This document shows, in pieces, positions 1 through 6,407 of a DNA stretch of 9,983 nucleotides (positions are counted from its first letter, which is position 1; each line of letters begins with the position of its first letter). This stretch comes from CADEED01 sp046733635. GTDB lineage: Bacteria > Pseudomonadota > Gammaproteobacteria > Steroidobacterales > Steroidobacteraceae. The stretch covers positions 1-9,983 of the forward strand of contig JBKPPO010000240.1 of assembly GCA_046733635.1 (NCBI GenBank), read 5' to 3'. Both the position numbers and the translations under genes were made by a program. The notes under the pieces were generated by a model. The model worked only from the letters and a program-made list of their open reading frames with translations, had not been told where the DNA came from and ran no database searches.

Positions 1-938
1 CGCTCGAACTGCTGCCACCAGGCCTTTGCCGAAATCTCGATGGCATCCGACAACCGTGCGTCGTAATGAAAGCTGAGGTGGGCCGACGTCTTATCACCGC
101 CATCCTGCGAGGCGTAGTCGGCTGAGCTGCGCGGCGACGCACGCGCTTCCGCACCGGTCAGATATCCCGGCGAGTCGCCTTCATAGCCGGCGAAACGCGC
201 GATCAGCGCGAGCGACGAAGCCTCGCTGAAGCCATAGGACCAACGACCCGATGCCACGTATTTCTTCAGATCCGTGTGCTCGCGATAGCCGTTGGCCTCG
301 CGATAACCGGCGAAATAATTCTGAACGAGCTTCCCGGATTCGACGCCGGTATAGGCCTGGAGCTCACGCGTGTCGTAGCTCCCCAGGGTGGCTTCGAATT
401 CGGTCACACCGACGTCGCGCCGGCTCGCCAGACTGTAGTTGCCTGCGATGTTGTACAGACCGAACTGTGCGTCGCTGGTCCCCTTGAATACCTGCAAAGA
501 CCCGATGCCCTGGGGGAACAACTGATCCATCTCCGAATACCCCGCGTGGAGATTGGACGGGATTCCATCGATCAGCAGTTTCACGTGAGGTGAGCCTCCA
601 TCGCCCGCGAAGCCGCGAATGGATACATCGCTGTTGATGATCCCCTGGTTGAACCGGGACAGATACGTGCCCGGAACCTTGGTGAGCAGCTCCATCGTGT
701 CGTCGACGTGCTGGTACTCGAGTTCGTCTCGTCCGATCACATCGACGGAGCCGGCGAGCGCGCTGACGGCGTCGGGCGGGCGCGAGCCGATGACGACGAC
801 CGTCTCGATGGTCGGAGATGAGCGCGATGCATCGGCCGAATCCGGAGCGGTGGCCTCCGCCGCGTTTACGAAAGGAATGCAGGTGAACAGAAAGACCAGG
901 CTGAAGCCGGCTCGTTTGGCGAAGTAGTAAGGAGACAT
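1..938 (-). CDS. TonB-dependent outer-membrane receptor (partial, N-terminal 312 residues)
   Basis: Outer-membrane active transporter that takes up a scarce ligand using energy from TonB-ExbB-ExbD; the substrate cannot be read from the sequence. Only signal peptide, plug and first barrel strands are present, because the gene runs off the left edge. The protein starts MSPYYFAKRAGFSL, has a hydrophobic core and a likely signal peptidase site near residues 26-27 (VNA-A). A TonB-box-like stretch (IETVVVIGSR, about 44-53) follows. The plug domain covers roughly 54-175 and contains the typical DVSIRGF, LLIDGIPSN and LQVFKGTSDAQFGLYNIAGN segments. After that come alternating aromatic/polar barrel strands. 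The ATG at 938 was chosen because the signal peptide begins directly there; the ribosome site (GGATGAG) is weak. A DUF2946 gene lies 232 bp upstream on the same strand, a neighbourhood seen with copper-related receptors, but the plug does not look like OprC to me. Iron-siderophore or carbohydrate ligands remain possible. Confidence 0.9.
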   Translation of the reverse strand, partial: MSPYYFAKRAGFSLVFLFTCIPFVNAAEATAPDSADASRSSPTIETVVVIGSRPPDAVSALAGSVDVIGRDELEYQHVDDTMELLTKVPGTYLSRFNQGIINSDVSIRGFAGDGGSPHVKLLIDGIPSNLHAGYSEMDQLFPQGIGSLQVFKGTSDAQFGLYNIAGNYSLASRRDVGVTEFEATLGSYDTRELQAYTGVESGKLVQNYFAGYREANGYREHTDLKKYVASGRWSYGFSEASSLALIARFAGYEGDSPGYLTGAEARASPRSSADYASQDGGDKTSAHLSFHYDARLSDAIEISAKAWWQQFE

Positions 939-1170
939 CGTGCACTCATCCGAAATTGGAACCAGAGCTGATGGAGACGGCCATGCCACGGCGCCTGAGG
1001 GTCCACACGAACCTGCAGGCGCCCGCCATGCGCTCACGCGCACGGTTCACGCAACGCCCAGGCGCGCGAACGCGAGGGACGTGACAGACAAACGACCGTG
1101 GAAAAACCCGCGAACATGGCCGCGAGGCGCGCCGATGCGGGCCCGTCAGCTCAATCGCAGGTAGCTAGGC
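939..1170 (-). other. Receptor 5' leader, no recognised element
   Basis: These 232 bp separate the DUF2946 stop from the receptor start. The length would suit a riboswitch, so I read the minus strand for B12-box (GCCACTG) and thi-box patterns and found neither. It holds several short GC-rich self-complementary bits, such as GCGC-GTGA-GCGC, but no convincing hairpin with a T run. No clear -35/-10 pair was seen. The receptor may have its own promoter here or be read through from the DUF2946 gene. Confidence 0.3.
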
Positions 1171-1530
1171 TCAGGAAACCGGAGGAGCCCGGCTCTGGTA
1201 ATACGCGAAGGATTCGCTGGTGATCGATGCCGCCGTCACTGCGACGGGCAGCGAATCTGCGGCAACTGGGGCAGGAAGCGATACCTGCTCAGGGGCGGCC
1301 CCCGCTCCCGGAAGCGCCAGACAGAACGCGCAATGCTGGGCAGTCTGATGCGGCGAATCGTGCTCATCCTGCGCATGGATGTGCGACGCGAACGCGAACA
1401 TCCACAGGCCCAGCAACGCGGCGAGACCGAGAATCCCACGGCGCGCGTGTTTGCGTGACAGAGAGTTGTGGGCAGAGAAGCGCACGTGCGGAGTCTGTAG
1501 GTTGGGCTGCTCGGCCGTCAACCTCTGCAT
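1171..1530 (-). CDS. DUF2946 family exported protein with His/Cys cluster
   Basis: Small exported protein of 119 residues from the ATG at 1530, biochemical role unknown. It has a basic N-terminus (LSRKHARRG), one hydrophobic segment (ILGLAALLGLWMFAFA) and then a metal-ligand-rich run: SHIHAQDEHDSPH followed by QHCAFC. The Ala after HIH could be a signal peptidase site, which would place the rest in the periplasm. The C-terminus is Ala/Pro/Val-rich and ends SRAPPVS, which resembles the usual RxPP ending of DUF2946 proteins. Members of that family are often encoded beside TonB-dependent copper receptors, and a receptor follows here on the same strand. Metal (copper) binding is inference from the H-x-H, repeated His and CxxC residues. 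The start is uncertain: a GTG at 1542 and a GTG at 1485 are in frame, none has a good ribosome site, and 1485 would give the most typical short N-terminus. Confidence 0.72.
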   Translation of the reverse strand: MQRLTAEQPNLQTPHVRFSAHNSLSRKHARRGILGLAALLGLWMFAFASHIHAQDEHDSPHQTAQHCAFCLALPGAGAAPEQVSLPAPVAADSLPVAVTAASITSESFAYYQSRAPPVS

Positions 1531-1667
1531 GCAAAGCAGCACGAGCCAGTGCGAGTGCGTCGCTATCGACGGAAATCGTGCGTTTCGCTTTCACACGCCT
1601 GCTTGTGCTTCAATCCCCGCCGGGTGGGCACCTCTTACAAGTCCACCACTCATCCAAGGGGGATACC
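1531..1667. promoter_or_regulatory. Divergent intergenic region between DUF2946 gene and glycoside hydrolase
   Basis: The two genes are transcribed away from each other, so promoters for both should lie in these roughly 140 bp. I see no -35/-10 pair good enough to name on either strand. The only clear signal is the hydrolase ribosome site at its right end. Confidence 0.4.
1656..1663 (+). promoter_or_regulatory. Ribosome binding site that sets the hydrolase start
   Basis: AAGGGGGA lies 4 bp before a GTG at 1668. The GTG opens directly onto a textbook signal peptide. This fixes the start even though the reading frame stays open for 441 bp further upstream, opposite the DUF2946 gene. Confidence 0.75.
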
Positions 1668-4103
1668 GTGCAAACAAGGACTGTTTCAGCGGCGCGCTCG
1701 CGCCTTTTCCACTGGCTCTTCATCCTGGCCGTGCTCATCGGCGTTCAAGGCGTGGCTTACGCGCAAGCCGACCGGACGCTCTACGACGAAACACTCGCGC
1801 CCGGCTGGCAGAACTGGAGCTGGGCCACTGTCGACACCGCCAGCACTGCCCAGGCACATACAGGCTCGGTGTCGATTGCCGTCGCTGCGAGCGGATGGTC
1901 GGCGTTGTATCTGCGCTCGGCGGACGCGCCGGTGGACACACGCGGCTATCTCAATCTCACGTTCTGGGTGCACGGCGGCGCCACGGGTGGCCAGACCATC
2001 CAGGTGGTCGCGGTGATCAACGACGCGCCACAACCCGCGTACCGCATCACCTCGCCCGCCGCCGGAAGCTGGACGAAGATCACCGTGCCGCTGAGCTCGC
2101 TCGGCGCCGATGAACGCACCGACGTCGACGGCTTCTGGCTGCAGCAGGGCTCGGGCGTCGACGACCCGACCTACTACGTCGACGACATTGTGCTCGAATC
2201 GGGTGTGCCACCCACCCCGCCACCGCCGGTCAACGGCATGAGCATCTACGGCGACGCACTCGTCAACGGCTGGCAGAACTGGAGCTGGGCCAGCGTCAAT
2301 GCCGCGAGCACCACCACCGTCCACACCGGCGCGAGCGCCATCGCAGTCGACGCCGACGGCTTCGAGGCCCTCTATCTACAGCATGCGGCGCTGCCGACCC
2401 AAGGTTATGCCAGCCTGCGATTCTTCATCCATGGCGGCGCGACCGGCGGACAGACGCTGAACGTCTACGCGCTCCGCACCGATGGCGCTCAAACCGCGGC
2501 TCCCGTCGCCGCACTGACGCCGGGCGAATGGCGCGAGGTCGTGATCCCTCTCGCACAACTCGGCGTCGCCGATGTGGCGGATCTGTCCGGCCTCTGGCTG
2601 CAGGAAAGTTCCGGCGTCACGCAACCCACGTTCTTCGTGGACGATGTGTCGCTGGAGTTCGCGCCGCCGCCAAGCCTGGTGTCGGTGTGGGTGGATCCCA
2701 AGAAGCAGTTCCGCAAGGTGGATAGGCGCCTCTTCGGCCTCAATGCAGCGGTCTGGGATGGAGCGTTTGCCTCGCCCAACACGCAGGCGCTGCTCACGGA
2801 GCTCGACAACCAGGCGCTGCGCTTCCCGGGCGGCTCGCTTTCGGATGTCTACCACTGGCAGACCAACACCAGCGAAGGCGAAACCTTCGAGTGGGCCACG
2901 AGCTACGACGAGTTCGTGGCGATCGCGGCGGCAACCCGCGCGGCGGTCTACATCACCGTGAACTACGGCACGGGCACGCCTGAAGAAGCCGCGGCCTGGG
3001 TGAACTACGCCAACAAGGTCAAACGCAACAACATCCGCTACTGGGAAGTGGGCAACGAGAACTACGGCACCTGGGAGGCGGACAACAACGCGCGGCCCCA
3101 TGACCCGGTCACGTACGCCACGCGCTTCAAGGAATACTGGCGGCAGATGAAGGCCGTGGATCCAACGATCAAGATCGGCGCGGTCGTGGCGCTGGGTGAA
3201 GACACCTTCGTCAACTACCCCGATCTGCAGGTCACGAATCCGCGCACCGGCATGGTCTATCGTGGCTGGACACCGATCATGCTGGACACGCTGCGCCAGC
3301 TCGGCGTGACGCCCGACTACGTGGTCTATCATCGATACGAGCAGGGACCGGGCGGCGAGAGCGATCTCTATCTATTGAACTCGGCGTCGAGCTGGGGTAA
3401 CGACGCGGTGGCGTTGCGCCAGATGCTCGATGACTATCTCGGATCGCGCGCCAAACACGTGGAACTGGCGGTCACCGAACACAATTCCGTGTTCAGCAAT
3501 CCCGGCAAACAGTCCACGAGTCTCGTCAACGGCCTGTTCTACGCCGACGCGATCGGCAATCTGCTCAAGACCGAGTTCAACGCCCTGTTGTGGTGGGACC
3601 TGCGCAACGGGCAGGAAGCCGGCAACAACAACAGCAGTTCGCTGTACGGCTGGCGTCGTTATGGCGACTACGGCATCGTCAACGCGGCGGATCCGGCCGG
3701 TCCCGCAGACCGCTACCCCACGTTCTACGTCAACAAACTACTGAAGCACTATGCCCGCGGTGGCGAAAGCGTCGCCAAGGCGCTCAGCGACTACCAGAAT
3801 CTCGGTGTGTACGCCGTGCGCGGCAAGGATCGGAGCCTGCGGCTCCTGATCATCAACAAACATCCGACGGCCACGCTGAATACTTCGATCCATGTTCCCG
3901 GACTCAAGCGCGGCGAAGTGGCAAAGATCTACAGCTACGGCATCCCGCAGGACGAAGCGGCGCGGACAGGCGAAGGCTCGCCGGACATCCAGCAGTCCAC
4001 GCTCACGTTGGGTAGTTCGACGCTGGAACTCTCCCCCGCGCCCTATTCGGTACACGTGATCGAATTGAAAGCGCGGGAAGCCTGGGGCGGAATCCTCAAG
4101 TAA
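1668..4103 (+). CDS. Secreted clan GH-A (GH51-like) glycoside hydrolase with two tandem accessory modules
   Basis: Predicted retaining glycoside hydrolase of 811 residues, exported to periplasm or outside, probably acting on plant or microbial polysaccharide (arabinofuranosidase-like; exact substrate not readable). The signal peptide is residues 1 to about 34 (hydrophobic core LFILAVLIGVQGVAYA). Two homologous beta-sandwich modules follow, about 37-177 and 192-335. Both contain GWQNWSWA, FW/FF-hHGGATGGQT, a GxW-LQ-SSG-type segment and P-T-aromatic-VDD, resembling carbohydrate-binding modules. A Pro-rich linker (PPTPPPPVN) separates them. The catalytic domain starts near 340 with a RFPGGSLSD motif like the R-[FY]-P-G-G of GH51. 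Likely acid/base is E464 in WEVGNENYG and likely nucleophile E604 in AVTEHNS. The C-terminus (SPAPYSVHVIELK) resembles the GH51 C-terminal beta domain. GH39 or an unclassified GH-A family is possible. It is probably monocistronic, with a hairpin after the stop. Confidence 0.88.
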   Translation: MQTRTVSAARSRLFHWLFILAVLIGVQGVAYAQADRTLYDETLAPGWQNWSWATVDTASTAQAHTGSVSIAVAASGWSALYLRSADAPVDTRGYLNLTFWVHGGATGGQTIQVVAVINDAPQPAYRITSPAAGSWTKITVPLSSLGADERTDVDGFWLQQGSGVDDPTYYVDDIVLESGVPPTPPPPVNGMSIYGDALVNGWQNWSWASVNAASTTTVHTGASAIAVDADGFEALYLQHAALPTQGYASLRFFIHGGATGGQTLNVYALRTDGAQTAAPVAALTPGEWREVVIPLAQLGVADVADLSGLWLQESSGVTQPTFFVDDVSLEFAPPPSLVSVWVDPKKQFRKVDRRLFGLNAAVWDGAFASPNTQALLTELDNQALRFPGGSLSDVYHWQTNTSEGETFEWATSYDEFVAIAAATRAAVYITVNYGTGTPEEAAAWVNYANKVKRNNIRYWEVGNENYGTWEADNNARPHDPVTYATRFKEYWRQMKAVDPTIKIGAVVALGEDTFVNYPDLQVTNPRTGMVYRGWTPIMLDTLRQLGVTPDYVVYHRYEQGPGGESDLYLLNSASSWGNDAVALRQMLDDYLGSRAKHVELAVTEHNSVFSNPGKQSTSLVNGLFYADAIGNLLKTEFNALLWWDLRNGQEAGNNNSSSLYGWRRYGDYGIVNAADPAGPADRYPTFYVNKLLKHYARGGESVAKALSDYQNLGVYAVRGKDRSLRLLIINKHPTATLNTSIHVPGLKRGEVAKIYSYGIPQDEAARTGEGSPDIQQSTLTLGSSTLELSPAPYSVHVIELKAREAWGGILK
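1803..1827 (+). repeat. Copy 1 of an exact 25-bp repeat inside the hydrolase gene
   Basis: This stretch encodes GWQNWSWA at the start of accessory module 1. It recurs exactly at 2268-2292, 465 bp (155 codons) downstream and in the same frame, marking an in-frame duplication of the module. Confidence 0.9.
2268..2292 (+). repeat. Copy 2 of the 25-bp repeat, start of accessory module 2
   Basis: Identical to 1803-1827. The surrounding modules have diverged clearly at protein level, so the exact match of this one segment reflects either selection on the aromatic GWQNWSWA motif or local gene conversion. Confidence 0.9.
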
Positions 4104-4109
4104 CGGATC

Positions 4110-4143
4110 GGCCTCTCGCGATCGAAGCAGGTCGCGAGCGGCC
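4110..4143 (+). terminator. Strong hairpin after the glycoside hydrolase, candidate terminator
   Basis: It starts 6 bp after the hydrolase stop. GGCC and CTCGCGA (4110-4113, 4115-4121) pair with TCGCGAG and GGCC (4132-4138, 4140-4143). The stem is 12 bp with one T/C mismatch and a 10-base loop. There is no T run behind it, so intrinsic termination is not certain; it may act with Rho or as an RNA-stabilising end. Confidence 0.5.
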
Positions 4144-4227
4144 ACGCTCCTGAAGTGAGGAAATTCCTACTGGACTGTGGGATGCGCGCGGGTTCGTAAT
4201 CGCTGCAGTAGTTCTTTCAACGATTCC

Positions 4228-4256
4228 TTGGACATTTTTTACGCTGGCACTATTCG
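4228..4256 (+). promoter_or_regulatory. Possible sigma-70 promoter before the PAS-like ORF
   Basis: TTGGAC (4228-4233) and TATTCG (4251-4256) are 17 bp apart, and the spacer contains a run of six T. The -10 box matches the consensus at only three positions, so this is a weak candidate. It would give a leader of about 200 bases that includes the inverted repeat at 4321-4353. Confidence 0.25.
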
Positions 4257-4320
4257 TACGCACGCTATGTCGCCATCCAGCGACGGCGGGGCGTATCTTC
4301 GGAGGTGGCTCACTACTTGC

Positions 4321-4353
4321 ACCAGTTTGGTTACAAACCGCAAACCTACTGGT
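4321..4353 (+). repeat. Nested inverted repeat, possible operator or leader hairpin
   Basis: ACCAGT (4321-4326) is the reverse complement of ACTGGT (4348-4353). Inside it GGTT-ACA-AACC (4329-4339) forms a second, smaller inverted repeat. It lies about 105 bp before the PAS-like ORF. It could be a regulator site or a leader RNA structure, and chance is not excluded. Confidence 0.3.
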
Positions 4354-4457
4354 CCCTGCATGAAAACTGTTCTCGCTGGCAGCCTCGCCGCTGGTGCGGG
4401 TGCCATCGCGCCCGCGCGTAACACGACTTTTCCGCCCGTTGGCGACTTGGGGGGTAT

Positions 4458-4859
4458 GTGATCGTGACGATCGGCCCCGAGGCTCTGGTGCTGGAAGATC
4501 TCGTGCGAAAGGCGCTCGAGGTCATGCCGGCCGGCATTTTCCTCATCGACCAGGATCGGAAGATCGTCTGGACACATCCGGAAGCCGCACTGGACTCCGA
4601 AGACTGGCCAGCGGATGTGACCACGACTCTCGGTGAATTGCTGCGATGGAAGCGGCCCTGTGAGAGCTCGCATGCCACGCAACTCACCGCGGCATGCGTG
4701 CGCGAATGGGAGCTCTATCTCGTCCGTGGTGCCGCCGGGCGCAACTTCGTCGTCTGCGGCAATACTTCAGCCGTCAGATCGCCGACCGCAGCTTCTGCAG
4801 CGCGCGCTCCGACTCCGTCGTCCACGGGTATCCGCAATTCAATCTCAGGCAGTTCCTGA
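4458..4859 (+). CDS. Short protein with PAS-like N-terminus, function unknown
   Basis: ORF of 133 residues. The stretch ALEVMPAGIFLIDQDRKIVW followed by THPEAAL looks like the start of a PAS sensor domain (the pattern 'h-P-x-G-hhhhD-x-xxxIhxhNxAA'), but the rest is not a recognisable complete PAS fold and no output domain is present. The first 105 codons have GC-rich third positions like neighbouring genes, which argues that it is really translated. The last 28 codons, opposite the end of the MocR gene, are Ser/Ala/Thr/Pro-rich and look like read-through into antisense sequence. A G6 run (4449-4454) before the GTG at 4458 may be the ribosome site; the GTG at 4464 is an alternative with better spacing. 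It may be a truncated relic of a longer sensor or regulator. Family assignment is tentative. Confidence 0.5.
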   Translation: MIVTIGPEALVLEDLVRKALEVMPAGIFLIDQDRKIVWTHPEAALDSEDWPADVTTTLGELLRWKRPCESSHATQLTAACVREWELYLVRGAAGRNFVVCGNTSAVRSPTAASAARAPTPSSTGIRNSISGSS

Positions 4860-6183
4860 ACTCACGGCGCGCCGAGAAAATCGGGCCCGGCGCGATACTC
4901 ACGCCCTTCTCGAGCGCGCGATGGAACACCTGGATGGCATCCGCGCCCTCGGGTAGTTCGACCCAGAGGAAGTACCCGCCCTCCGGCCGCGTGACCTGGC
5001 AGCCGCTTGGCAGATGTTTCGCAAGCGACTCCAGAGCGGCGGCCTGCTGCGCGGCGAGCGTCCGCCGCAGCGCCTTGAGATGCCGGTCGAATCCGCCCTG
5101 ACGTAGATAGGCCGCGAGCGCGATCTGGTTGGGCACCGCCGTGGAGATGCTGCTCATGAACTTGCGCCGCGCAACGGCGGGCGCATGTCGGCCGGCGGCA
5201 ACCCAGCCGACGCGATATCCCGGCGCCAGGCACTTGGAAAACGAACCGCAGTCGAGGACGCGGCCGTCGCGGTCGAAAGCCTTGCTGGGTTTCGGCCGCC
5301 GCGCGCCGAAGTACAACTCGGCGTACACATCGTCTTCGATGAGCGCGACGTCGTGTTTGTCGAGGAGTTTCACCAGTTCCTGCTTGGCCTCATCGGGCAT
5401 GAGCGCGCCGGTGGGATTCTGGAACGTGGTCATGAACCAGCACGCGCGGACGGGATGCCTCTCCAACAACGCGGCCAATGCACCGAGATCGACACCGTGC
5501 TTCGCGCTGGTCGGCACTTCGATCGCTCGCAACCCCAACGCCTCGATGGCCTGAAGGCAGCCATAAAACGCAGGGGATTCGATGGCCACGAGATCGCCGG
5601 GCTTGGTCAAAGCGAGCAGGCTGAGGTTCAGCGCTTCCATCGCGCCCGAGGTGATGACGATCTCGTCGGGCGAGACTTCCGCGCCGAGTCGCAGATATCG
5701 CTGCGCGATCTGCCGCCGCAGCTCCAGACTTCCCTGTGCGAGATCCTGCACGAGACCCCGGGCATCCAGCTTGCGGGCGGCCGCCCCGAGATGCTGACCG
5801 AGGCCGGCGAGCGGGAACAGCGTCGGGCTCGGAAATGCCGAGCCCAGGGGGACGATGCCCGGCGCGCGCATCGCTTCGATGACTTCGAACACCAGCTCAC
5901 TGACATCGAGGTGCGTGGACTTGAGCGATGGCCGCGAGACGCGCGGCTCCACGGCGCGCGTCCTCCAGGCCGCGCTCACATAGAAGCCCGAGCGCGGCCG
6001 GGCTTCGACGAAGCCGCGCGCCTCGAGCAGCTCGAACGCGCGGGTCACGGTGGCCGGACTCACACCGCGATCGGCCCGGAGCTGGCGCACGGAGGGAACG
6101 CGATCGCCGGGCGCGAGCGATCCTTCGCGAACCAGCCGGGCAATGCTGTCGGCGAGTTGTTCGTAGAGTCTGGTGGAGCTCAC
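4774..6183 (-). CDS. MocR/PdxR-type regulator: GntR winged helix fused to aminotransferase-like domain
   Basis: Cytoplasmic transcription regulator of 469 residues, the normal length for MocR proteins. The N-terminal GntR winged helix-turn-helix covers about 6-69 (LYEQLADSIARLV, GDRVPSVRQL, SPATVTRAFELLEARGFV, RSGFYV). After a linker, a fold-type I aminotransferase domain covers about 95-469. Pyridoxal-phosphate residues are present: QNPTG (N256), EDDVYAELY (D284/D285, Y287), Schiff-base lysine K317 in SFSKCLAPGYRVGW, and a carboxylate-binding Arg in NCLRLNCG. MocR proteins use this domain to sense PLP or an amino compound rather than for metabolism; the effector here is unknown. I chose the GTG at 6183 because it leaves the usual short lead before the helix-turn-helix; the frame is open up to a GTG at 6240 and neither has a proper ribosome site. 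It starts 17 bp after the DUF2909 stop, so cotranscription is likely. Its 3' end overlaps the convergent PAS-like ORF. Confidence 0.9.
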   Translation of the reverse strand: MSSTRLYEQLADSIARLVREGSLAPGDRVPSVRQLRADRGVSPATVTRAFELLEARGFVEARPRSGFYVSAAWRTRAVEPRVSRPSLKSTHLDVSELVFEVIEAMRAPGIVPLGSAFPSPTLFPLAGLGQHLGAAARKLDARGLVQDLAQGSLELRRQIAQRYLRLGAEVSPDEIVITSGAMEALNLSLLALTKPGDLVAIESPAFYGCLQAIEALGLRAIEVPTSAKHGVDLGALAALLERHPVRACWFMTTFQNPTGALMPDEAKQELVKLLDKHDVALIEDDVYAELYFGARRPKPSKAFDRDGRVLDCGSFSKCLAPGYRVGWVAAGRHAPAVARRKFMSSISTAVPNQIALAAYLRQGGFDRHLKALRRTLAAQQAAALESLAKHLPSGCQVTRPEGGYFLWVELPEGADAIQVFHRALEKGVSIAPGPIFSARREFRNCLRLNCGYPWTTESERALQKLRSAI

Positions 6184-6200
6184 GCTCCGGAGAATACGCG

Positions 6201-6407
6201 TTACCTCACTCCATGCGGAGTGATCAGATTGAAGTACCACGCGACGAACAGGCTCACGAACAGCAGCAGCGAGAGGATCACGCGTACGGTGAGCGCGCGA
6301 GCCATGCGCGCGCCATCGTAGGCGCCGGACATGTGGAACATGGCCTTGCCCAGGCTCACGATCACGGCGCCGAGCAACAACAGGATGATGGCTTTGAGCT
6401 CAGGCAT
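6201..6407 (-). CDS. DUF2909 family twin-transmembrane small protein
   Basis: Inner-membrane protein of 68 residues, function unknown. It has two transmembrane helices, about 5-23 (KAIILLLLGAVIVSLGKAMF) and 43-62 (VILSLLLFVSLFVAWYFNLI), joined by a short loop carrying ARMARALTVRV. The conserved loop pattern (R-x-xRALTxRV) and the ending near PH match the DUF2909 family of gamma- and betaproteobacteria, which is often found near cytochrome oxidase genes; none is visible here. The ATG at 6407 has a strong ribosome site, GAGGAG at 6415-6420 (7-bp spacing), lying inside the end of the upstream gene. It overlaps that gene by 8 bp, so translation is probably coupled. Confidence 0.85.
   Translation of the reverse strand: MPELKAIILLLLGAVIVSLGKAMFHMSGAYDGARMARALTVRVILSLLLFVSLFVAWYFNLITPHGVR
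6206..6223 (-). promoter_or_regulatory. Inverted repeat at the MocR gene start, candidate operator
   Basis: TCACTCC (6206-6212) and GGAGTGA (6217-6223) form a perfect 7-bp inverted repeat around ATGC. With the GTG at 6183 it sits 23-40 bp upstream of the regulator, inside the last codons of the DUF2909 gene. It could be a MocR/GntR operator for autoregulation or a small hairpin between the two genes. Confidence 0.35.

Larger units (their letters stand above)
4104..4457. other. 354-bp intergenic region
   Basis: This gap separates the hydrolase from the PAS-like ORF. It holds the hairpin at 4110-4143, an AT-richer patch with a possible promoter near 4228-4256, and an inverted repeat at 4321-4353. 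A 33-codon ORF (4360-4461) ends with a 4-base GTGA overlap of the next start, but it has no ribosome site and no recognisable family. I see no convincing gene here. Confidence 0.5.

Noticed and set aside
364..945. 193-residue minus-strand ORF inside the receptor gene
   Set aside because: Arg/His-rich, typical of a shifted frame of high-GC coding sequence; the receptor frame gives clear plug motifs.
939..1170. Cobalamin or thiamine riboswitch before the TonB-dependent receptor
   Set aside because: No B12 box or thi box could be found on the minus strand.
1227..1667. Upstream in-frame extension of the glycoside hydrolase (147 residues)
   Set aside because: It lies opposite the DUF2946 gene, has no homologous look, and the ribosome site plus signal peptide at 1668 mark the true start.
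2376..3332. 318-residue minus-strand ORF opposite the glycoside hydrolase
   Set aside because: Antisense of the catalytic domain; composition follows the complementary frame and no family is recognisable.
4245..4262. Sigma-54 promoter (TGGCAC at 4245)
   Set aside because: The TGGCAC element lacks a TTGC-type -12 element at the required distance.
4239..4682. 147-residue minus-strand ORF over the intergenic region and PAS-like ORF
   Set aside because: No ribosome site or recognisable family; the plus-strand frame has the better coding signal.
5185..6321. 378-residue plus-strand ORF opposite the MocR gene
   Set aside because: Antisense frame of a strongly supported regulator; Arg/Glu/Ala-rich with no domain.
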